Shown here piece after piece: positions 18,330-25,160 of a DNA stretch of 25,160 bases. A model generated the notes under the pieces. It worked only from the letters and a program-made list of their open reading frames with translations, did not search any database and was not told the origin of the DNA. The position numbers were made by a program, and so were the translations under genes. The stretch's first letter is position 1; each line of letters opens with the position of its first letter. The stretch comes from Didymodactylos carnosus (Eukaryota > Rotifera > Eurotatoria > Philodinida > Philodinidae), in NCBI GenBank assembly GCA_905250885.1, contig CAJNOQ010002291.1, forward strand, positions 1-25,160, read 5' to 3'.

Positions 18330-19159
18330 ACAAGATGGACAAGATTGTATTTCATTCAGTGGAAACCATTGTTAAATACATAATGAATGAAAAGAATGAC
18401 CAGGAACATTCAACTTCGATGAAAATTTTAGACAATGTATATCTTGAGGTACTTAGTCATTCTACTAATTGCACCCTCTTATCAGTTATTTCCCCAGAGT
18501 TATTCTTAAATTAGTTGTGAAAAAGTGTGGTTTCGTACTTCCAAGATTCCGCCACCATTTTTTGAGCTAGAAGTTTTCAATTAGTTCCAAAAAATAGAGA
18601 AATGTTCTTTTCTATGTCGTGACGTCATTGAATTTTTCAATTCAAGTTTAGTTTAGGAGGAATTTAAAAAGTTTCTGGCAAGTTACAGAGATTTTATTTG
18701 GAAAAAGCATTTGTTTTGAAAAAGCGATGTTTTGAAACTAATCCGAAATGTCTAGCTTGAAAAATGACCGAGATATCTTGTAAGTATGAAACGCTATAGT
18801 CATAAAAAGAGATTTGGAGAAAAATGTGAAACAAGTTTACGAAATGAAATACGAAGAAGGAAAGAAATAAGTACAATAATACTTCACCATAGGACGGCAT
18901 TTTCAGTCGAAAAACCCAAAGCCTCCATAGTATATCTGATATAGAGGCTAAGTTTCCCGATGCAACTTTTGCGAGGAATCCAATGGCACTCTCAGAAATT
19001 CTTGAAAATATTTCTGAACCGAAATAAGTACCTATTCTGGTTTCGAAAAACTTGAAATTAATTTGCATTAATTTATTTTGTAATTACATTTATTTGGGTA
19101 CAAAAATTCGTTCAGATTAATTTTTGATTTGAAATTAATTTCAGCAAATGTTTTCTAAA
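18330..19159. other. Non-coding stretch
   Basis: No gene recognised. A 124-codon minus-strand frame (18694-19068) is hydrophobic and low-complexity and shows no family resemblance. AATTAATTT motifs begin near 19060. Confidence 0.4.
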
Positions 19160-19552
19160 TCAATTTGAATGAATTAGTTATTACAAATTAATTTAAATTA
19201 ATTTACCTACAGAAATTAATAGACATTAATTTTTTTTACAGCACTGCAAAGAAATTTGAGTCTATAAATTAATTTACACTAATTTTCAATGCCGATTTGA
19301 CATACATTATTTTTCTTTAAAACAATCTAAATGGATTTGTTGATCGAAATTAATTTGAACCAATTTTCAATCAAAAATTCGTGCCCACCGATTTAACGAA
19401 AAATAATGTGCATCAATTTGGTATTGAAAATTAGTGTAAATTAATTTATAGACTCAAATTTCTTTGCGGTGCTGTAAAAAAGTTAATGTCTATTAATTTC
19501 TGTAGGTAAATTAATTTAAATTAATTTGTAATAACTAATTCATTCAAATTGA
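19160..19552. mobile_element. 393-bp fold-back element (MITE-like)
   Basis: The left arm, about 19160-19316, is complementary to the right arm, about 19398-19552. The outer ends are TCAATTTGAATGAATTAGTT and its inverse AACTAATTCATTCAAATTGA. The inner ends are TTTTCAATGCC...ATTATTTTTC and its inverse. A unique spacer of about 80 bp separates them. The arms are rich in AATTAATTTAAATTAATTT. Few differences separate the arms, so it is fairly recent or kept alike by conversion. No target duplication was found. Confidence 0.85.
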
Positions 19553-20365
19553 TCAAGAATTGATTCAAGAGATAGGAGAAAAAGTCAGACGAAAACAGCT
19601 TCTTATCAAAATTTGGACATGAAAGATGACCGTTACGTGGAATGGTCCTTATCCGTTTTTAACAGCCTGAACTTCCAGTAGAAGGATGTGCAAGTCGGGA
19701 GGCGACTCACCTCAGGCGAGCGAGGGTTCTAGAGATGAGAACATATTTGCATTTCTTGTCTGGTCAAGAGAAGTGACACATGAAATACAGTTTTTTCTTA
19801 ACCTCTGAAGAAGAATTCGCATCTACACTAAGTTCGACTCTCAATATTAATTAAAACTAATTTATATTATCAAAAATCTATTACAAAAACATTTATTTAA
19901 ATGAATTTTGAGCCATCGAAGCTAGTTTACATCAATTTGACGGATTAAAACGATCTCGAACTCATTCGAAATAAATTACTCTAAATGAATTTGAGAGTAG
20001 AAATTAATTTGAAGCAATTTAAAGCACGAAATTTATTCGAAATCACATGAAAATGCGTGTTAAAGTCAAATGTTAAGTTATACATCTTTCTAGAAGTTTA
20101 TTGGACACGAGAAGAGTTTTTATAATTTTAGAAGAAAAGATGCAAAAGTACTTTCTCAAAATAAAAGTACAGACAAGTTCCTCCACGGTCATTGGTGAGA
20201 AAGATTGCAGGATAGACATAGAAGACAAAAGCCTTTTTCTTTCCGCGAATAAAATCCTTCCTAGATCTCGCAGCAGGCATAGGCGAGTCCTGATCCATTT
20301 CAAGTCCGGTAATCTTGTACATTCTTTTTTGATGAGGTTGGTTTATATTGTAATTTGTTGCAACT
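19553..20365. other. Non-coding stretch with AATTAATTT motifs
   Basis: Further AAATTAATTT-type words at 19850-20010 suggest decayed relatives of the fold-back element. At 20128-20330 (minus) a frame reads MYKITGLEMDQDSPMPAARS and on; it may be a coding relic, but both strands are open there and I cannot assign it. Confidence 0.4.
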
Positions 20366-21789
20366 GTGCGGCCAAGGCGTTCAAAAACGAAATGCACTTT
20401 GGACCGTGCAGACTGTTGGTTTGAGATTTTTCTACCGTAAAAATGTAACACTCCTATTCGTTCAGTTCGTAAATGCACACTATTGAGGGTATTTTACGAA
20501 CTGAGACCATTTTACGAATTTCATAAATGCATGTTGCTAGATCTAAGCTTTATACTACTCACTAATTTTCATGTTCGAAGGATCCGCAAATGCGAAGTGT
20601 ATGATAGAATTAGACAATTCGTAAATACACCTTGCTAAGCATGAACGAATCGCAGGAATTTCAAAATTATGTTGCTGAAAATTCTCACTGTTTTACGAAT
20701 ACAAAAATACAACTGATTGCGGCGTCAGCTAATTCGCTGTGGACGCGTGAATTCACAGAAAGCGTGTTGACCAGATTATTATACCAGATTAGAGTTATGC
20801 TAACTATCAAAATTCAAAAACCTTTTACCCCTAAAAATCTGTAAATTGCTCGCCCTCTGCACTTCGCAAACAATTCGTACGCAAAATCTGAGAATTCGCA
20901 ACTTCATTGCTGTTAAAGTAGGTCAAAAGGGAAAAATTTTTTCCTCTAGGTTAAAAAAATCTGCAGATTGCGTGCACTTTGCGCATTGCATTTAATTCGT
21001 ACGTGCAAACTGCGAATTCGTTTTTATCTCTAACATGAGCAGTAGTGAAGCTGATTTCGTTTTCCGCTATTTATCATTCGTACTCATCTACGAATGGGCA
21101 CAATTTAATACGAATTAACTGCAATGTACAATGTGCAAGCAATTTGTAGATTTTCAGAGTTTAGAGGAACCTTTTTCTGAGTTTAGATATTTATCACAGC
21201 TATTCTCCTCCTAATTCTCACAATTTCTCTACGAATTAATTGCGATGTGCATGATGGTACGAATTTGCAGATTTGAACACTTGGATAGAAAAATGTTTTT
21301 ATTTTTATTTACGTTTAGATCTAGGCGCTTGCGAAATTCGTTTTCGACAGTCACGGATTCGAAAATGCACATTGTTACATAGCTTCGAATTGATAATTAA
21401 ATTTTTGTTTAGTTGTTGAAGAATTTGCATATTTTGACGAATTCGATCTTGCATATTGCTGTTGTAACGTTGGCACTAGCAATGTGCAAAACGGCACATT
21501 GCCACCATTGTTGAATTGACGCTTAAAAAAGTTAGACAATTTTGCCGAATTCGTCTCTGCACATTGGTGAGCGTGTTTTCAACAATGTACAGTTCGCGGT
21601 CACTTCGAAAATGCAAACTGTTGAAACATAAAAAAACGTGCAACAATTTCCGAATGCAATTCGCTTCTCGATACACTTCGCAGATTTGGTATGTTTACAC
21701 AGTGCTCGAAGTACCGGTTAATTGCACCGAAGTACAATTCGCACTGGAAAGCGCCATCTTGAATTCGTGTTTGAACGCCTTGGCCGCAC
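20366..21789. mobile_element. 1.4-kb element with 26-bp terminal inverted repeats and an internal motif array
   Basis: The ends are GTGCGGCCAAGGCGTTCAAA plus AACGAA (20366-20391) and, inverted, GTGCGGCCAAGGCGTTCAAA plus CACGAA (21764-21789): 25 of 26 identical. The interior consists largely of degenerate copies, in both orientations, of a word like AATTCGTAAATGCACATTG (for example about 20468, 20619, 21106, 21228, 21358, 21549). No transposase frame is seen. The 8-bp flanks do not match, so a target duplication is not evident and the superfamily is unassigned. Confidence 0.7.
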
Positions 21790-21792
21790 CAC

Positions 21793-22203
21793 TCATTTAG
21801 TGAGCCCTGAATAAATATTTGGTTTTTCGAAAATTAGGTTACGTTCCATGTCCGTTTCTCGAACAAAATTTTCAGTTTCATGTGAGACAGTAGGTGTTGT
21901 TATTTCGCTTTTCAGTTTTCTCTGCTCATTTGTGTTAAAAGTTGAATAGATCGGACTCGAAATACAAAACATCATGTCCCAGTCCGCCAAAAAATCTTCC
22001 AGTCCCAATTCGAACTCGCCCAAGCCTGTCTCGTAAGATAAAACTGATGGATTAAATAAGTCAAAAAGTCTTGCGATGTTTCTTATCTTTACGCAGACTT
22101 TTTTTCCACCCTTTTTCAAAAACTGTAGCATCCCCTCGGGATGGCAAAGAAAAGAATCCTGGGTAAAAGTAAGAAACATCGCCGGATTTTTTGACACACA
22201 CAA
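21793..22203 (-). CDS. Unassigned 136-codon ORF
   Basis: An uninterrupted minus-strand frame starts at ATG 22203 and stops at 21793, just outside the terminal repeat of the neighbouring element. It contains an acidic stretch GLGEFELGLEDFLADWD and ends in a charged region. I do not recognise it. It is longer than most chance frames here but not decisively so. It may be a fragment of a host gene next to the insertion. Confidence 0.25.
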   Translation of the reverse strand: MCVSKNPAMFLTFTQDSFLCHPEGMLQFLKKGGKKVCVKIRNIARLFDLFNPSVLSYETGLGEFELGLEDFLADWDMMFCISSPIYSTFNTNEQRKLKSEITTPTVSHETENFVRETDMERNLIFEKPNIYSGLTK

Positions 22204-22478
22204 CCCACGAGTTTCTTACTCAAAATTCTGCAGGATCCTGCAGGTGTTTTAAAGGTTTTTTCAGTGAGCGGTATAGTTCGACACTCTCAGAAATATTAGA
22301 GATATAACAAAAAAATAGTTATCCAGCAATTCTAGTTATCAGAGGCTCGTTAGGAATATTTTAAAGATCACTCACATATGCCAGACACGGGGGCACATGA
22401 AAAACACTAAAAACGGTCAAAGCTTAACAATAATATATCTTGAAACAAGACAGTAAAAATATGTCTTATTTGAGAGGC
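22204..22478. other. Intergenic, with a 16-bp palindrome
   Basis: CTGCAGGATCCTGCAG (22228-22243) is a perfect palindrome. Nothing else identified. Confidence 0.4.
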
Positions 22479-23054
22479 TCAGTTTATCGTACATTTGTGT
22501 AAATCAACCGTCTCTAATTCATCGTTGATAAATTGTACACGGTCATCTTTATCCGAGAGTTTTAGAACCTTGATCAATATATGTTTCGCTTCTTTATAGT
22601 TTAATCTTGCTAAACCGTATTCACTCGATCGCCGATAAGCTTCACCCTCGTCGCGGAATAAAGTAGCTAAATCATCCGCTAGTTGTTTATACACTAGGTC
22701 TTCAATGTTGAATACACCGCTGACTTTATTATACTCGTCTGACCACTTTTCGTTACTCTCAACATCGTGACAAAATATATAGATACGATAGATCTGTGTC
22801 AACTCATGTTTTTCTGGTACAATGTGTCGACCAAAAGCTCCAGACGTGATAAGTAAAATTTTTGTTTTTGGATATGTATCTAAATCGTCATAGAATGCAT
22901 GATGAGTATCGAAAAATTTCCATTCTGTAATTAATTTTGACAACGTAACAAATTGTTTTTTCATTGAATGATGCGTTTCTGATTTACCGATTTGATCGTC
23001 AACCCAAGTAGCTATGATACGTGGACGACCGAAAGCTGATGAATTCACAGACAT
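22479..23054 (-). CDS. Intact single-exon member of the bdelloid IYIFC protein family, 191 aa
   Basis: The frame runs from ATG 23054 to a stop at 22479-22481 without interruption. Residues 11-19 (PRIIATWVD) form the opening beta-strand typical of the family. Residues 66-95 carry ILLITSGAFGRHIVP and IYRIYIFC, followed by W104 and E107. The C-terminal part (about 120-165: YKQLADDLATLFRDEGEAYR, then YGLARLNYKEAKHIL) is helical and looks like a TPR-type repeat. In bdelloids this module usually precedes ADP-ribosyltransferase-like and TPR domains; here it ends after one TPR-like unit, so it is a short or truncated version. The shared core with 10080-10544 shows a paralogue about 12 kb away. The biochemical role is unknown. 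Confidence 0.75.
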   Translation of the reverse strand: MSVNSSAFGRPRIIATWVDDQIGKSETHHSMKKQFVTLSKLITEWKFFDTHHAFYDDLDTYPKTKILLITSGAFGRHIVPEKHELTQIYRIYIFCHDVESNEKWSDEYNKVSGVFNIEDLVYKQLADDLATLFRDEGEAYRRSSEYGLARLNYKEAKHILIKVLKLSDKDDRVQFINDELETVDLHKCTIN

Positions 23055-24225
23055 GAAACAATTCAGGGACGTGTATGAGTTGTATTCTGTTTGACAAATA
23101 CAATTCTTACTTTTTCTACTTGAATTAATTTTTAAGATAAATTCTCCAAGATACGTTTTTTAGGCTAACTTATTGCTTTAAATGATAAAAACGTGTTAGA
23201 CTTATTTGTATCCTTTGGTTTATGATGAAAACACAAGATATAAGAGCAAATGTCGCATGTGATTAATGCGAAAAGTGACAGATCAAAATAATCTTTTTTA
23301 TTCAACCAGGTATTGCGTGTTGAAAGGAAAAAACCTTTTTCATATTAATCTATGGAAAGAAAAAGAGATATTGGAAAGGTAGGTTGAGTATTGTCAAGCA
23401 ATAGCTGGTCATTGATAGCTTGTAGAAGAGATTTTTGGATTCACTTTTAATTCATGCCAGTATCTGTTTTAAAAGTGAATGTCGATCAGTATTATTTGAA
23501 TAACTTTGAACTAGGATTTCCAGCCTATTTTTCACCTTATATTAAAAAATTCACAGCTTACTTAGTAAACATCAGAACGCGTTGAGAATTTTCGGATATA
23601 CAGTATTTAGACTATTTTATATTCTACTTATAGAAAATTGGCAAAAAACAGACTCTCATTACAAGGTCCTTTGCCAAATATGCGAACAAGTTTTATGGTT
23701 TTATTTTCTCAAGGATTGGTGCGGAATTTTTTATTTTTGTATATATATGGAGTTCATTCTGTGCGATCAGAGCCTTTATGATGCGCGAAAATTCCAACTT
23801 TGAGTTTTACGTGGGTGCTGCGAGCAAACTAAATCTATAAAACCCTATCCCCGCTTACAGGCCTACAAAAGTTCAGCGTTCCTTTTAAGCGTTCTGCACG
23901 TAACGCTAAAACACGTTGACATTCCTTGAACATGAACTTTATTTTATACTACCGATGTTCATCTTGCGTGGAATGAAAATTATATTGAGGCTAGCGGACG
24001 CATAAGTTAATTTTATTCGAACGTCAAAAGAAGGCAAATAGTAAGTACTTCCTAAAGAATTCACTTTTCCTCCTTTTTATTTTGAAACTCTCAAACAGCT
24101 TTTTTCTAATTCAGCACTGAAAATCGAATTAGAAAATGTGCCTTCTGTGCTTCCCATATGTAATGTCATTGAACGAAAACTTCATCTTCAAGGATATCTC
24201 CAAAGCGGAGACCTCATCGGAAAAG
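23055..24225. other. Non-coding stretch with a hairpin and a dispersed repeat
   Basis: No gene recognised. GATTCACTTTTAA (about 23439) and TTAAAAGTGAATG (about 23470) form a 12-bp inverted repeat. A dispersed repeat lies at 23529-23633. A 73-codon plus-strand frame (23582-23803) overlaps that repeat and has no family resemblance. Confidence 0.5.
23529..23633 (+). repeat. Dispersed repeat, copy 2
   Basis: Gap-free partner of the reverse complement of 4990-5094 over 105 bp, 81 identical. Runs such as ATATTAAAAAATTCAC and AACATCAGAACG are shared exactly. The level of divergence implies an old family. Confidence 0.65.
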
Positions 24226-24711
24226 CTATCTAGTTTTTTTTGGTAAAAGATAGAATGTTATTGTTGCGCCACTCGAGCGGTCTTTGGCAGAACCAATTTC
24301 AGTTTTTTCATTAGCTGAAGTTAAACGAATTGTATCATTTGCAATGCCGCCAAAAGTTTTAATTTCTGTATGGTGTTTATTAGTTTCATCGCTAGAAAAT
24401 CCAAATCAACTACTTTGATAATGACGAGAATGAACAGTAGCTGTTATCGGGTTTAAATTCACTTCCTTAGAAGCATCTATAATAATATCTTCGTTTACTC
24501 TAAAATTTGCACCCTTAGCTTCTATATTTTCTTCTGAAGATTTAACAATAATATCATTCCCCGTTTGTATGTTTGTTTATAATAATTTTACATCTTCCTT
24601 ATATCCTTCATCTGTTCCCCAAAGAGTAGAATTGTCCCAAGCTTCAGAATGATATATACTCGAACGACTATTTAAACTGATTCTTTTTGTACCAGACAAA
24701 ATTTGCATCAT
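24226..24711 (-). pseudogene. Fragment resembling bacterial filamentous haemagglutinin repeats, broken
   Basis: One minus-strand frame runs from ATG ATG at 24711 to TAG at 24226-24228, with in-frame TAA (24577-24579) and TGA (24406-24408). Text such as TNIQTGNDIIVKSSEENIEA, NEDIIIDASKEVNL and FGFSSDETN matches the style of the haemagglutinin (Fil_haemagg_2) repeats of bacterial two-partner secreted adhesins: GNDI..KS....GA......I.IDA...VN followed by a short FGFS block. Such proteins are large bacterial surface adhesins, often thousands of residues long, with no normal animal counterpart. About 160 codons remain here. The stops show it is not a functional gene. A bacterial origin by transfer into the rotifer genome is inferred; contamination is less likely, since a living bacterial gene would not carry two stops and the flanks are AT-rich non-coding like the rest. 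Confidence 0.6.
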
Positions 24712-25160
24712 GTCCTAACCCCGTCGATTCTCCATAGTCAATTACTTATTCTCATTTCCAGTCAATCAAGTTCAGGAAAACTTTATGCCCAGGAGGATCG
24801 CACCTAAAAATTGGTGAAAGATTCCTGGATGGGGGACACTATATCCTCGCTTTAAGTCGACAGAAAACTAAGTATTCTCTGAAAATATTCTGAAGACTGT
24901 GAAGTTCTACTCACTCACTTCTCACATTTATTTGCATAAAGTGAACGGCTATATATAGTACAAGAAAGAAGCAACAGTTGTGCAAGAGTTACGCAAGAAC
25001 AGAAAGAGTTGGGAAAACCAATTGCAAAACAGAAATTTACATCAAAAACCGGTTACCGGGAAAGCGAGAAAAGTGCGATGCACCTATAAACCTTGCTACC
25101 CTTTTCATAGTTGGAGATGTTGCCTTAATTTTTTTTCAAACAAACAGTTTGGTTTTCGTC
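24712..25160. other. Non-coding end of the window
   Basis: No gene or repeat recognised. An upstream TAG in frame with the haemagglutinin-like fragment lies just above 24711, so that fragment does not extend openly in this direction. Confidence 0.45.

Noticed and set aside
18174..18383. 69-codon ORF
   Set aside because: It crosses the spacerless palindromes and has no coding character; it is a by-product of the inverted repeat.
20101..20478. ORFs of 76-116 codons on both strands
   Set aside because: Overlapping open frames on both strands, partly inside the TIR element, without recognised family; mentioned only as a possible relic.
22228..22243. Cloning-linker-like CTGCAGGATCCTGCAG (possible vector contamination)
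   Set aside because: Only 16 bp, with no vector sequence on either side and normal local composition; treated as a natural palindrome.
1..25160. CRISPR arrays, rRNA genes, tRNA genes and telomeric (TGTGGG-type) arrays
   Set aside because: No regular repeat-spacer pattern, no recognisable rRNA or tRNA, and only isolated TGTGGG-like words.

Overview
The window looks like nuclear DNA of a bdelloid rotifer (Adineta/Rotaria type). It is AT-rich and gene-poor. Genes are interrupted by GT-AG introns. Two copies belong to a protein family I know mainly from bdelloids (SG..G.H.VP.....IYIFC core), and a third broken gene is a bdelloid-type membrane protein fragment. There are also sequences of bacterial character and many non-autonomous transposons. 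The assignment rests on family recognition by eye, without database searches. One unresolved base (N) is at 7286.

Layout. 1-1357: no clear gene. 1358-3516 (minus): a decayed Mutator-like (MULE) transposase pseudogene. It carries an 88-bp intron and is split by a 697-bp hAT remnant (2608-3304, 8-bp target duplication); a 630-bp palindromic Tc1/mariner-type MITE lies beside it (3553-4182, TA duplication). 4185-5819: non-coding, with a 38-bp palindrome and one copy of a dispersed repeat. 5820-6635 (plus): broken membrane-protein gene. 7287-7334: a complete type I hammerhead ribozyme. 7576-7969 (minus): last exon of a broken short-chain dehydrogenase. 8188-8783: two related small fold-back repeats. 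8289-8375 and 9116-9356: two possible terminal exons (RG-rich tail; PCNA-binding-like tail).

10080-10544 (plus): interrupted copy of the bdelloid IYIFC family. 11107-14061 (minus): the best gene in the window, a two-exon serine beta-lactamase-like hydrolase of 412 aa with all three catalytic motifs and an unusually long 1.7-kb intron. 14197-15009: repeat block. 15010-20365: mostly non-coding, with a structured repeat pair, adjacent perfect and near-perfect palindromes and a 393-bp fold-back. 20366-21789: element with 26-bp terminal inverted repeats filled with degenerate copies of a short motif. 22479-23054 (minus): intact single-exon member of the IYIFC family. 24226-24711 (minus): pseudogene resembling bacterial filamentous haemagglutinin repeats.

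There is no operon-like organisation and no evident shared pathway. The region reads as a transposon and foreign-gene rich accessory (possibly subtelomeric) tract: two apparently intact genes among at least five broken ones. The main points of interest are the hammerhead ribozyme, the haemagglutinin-like fossil, the 1.4-kb motif-array element and the nested transposons.
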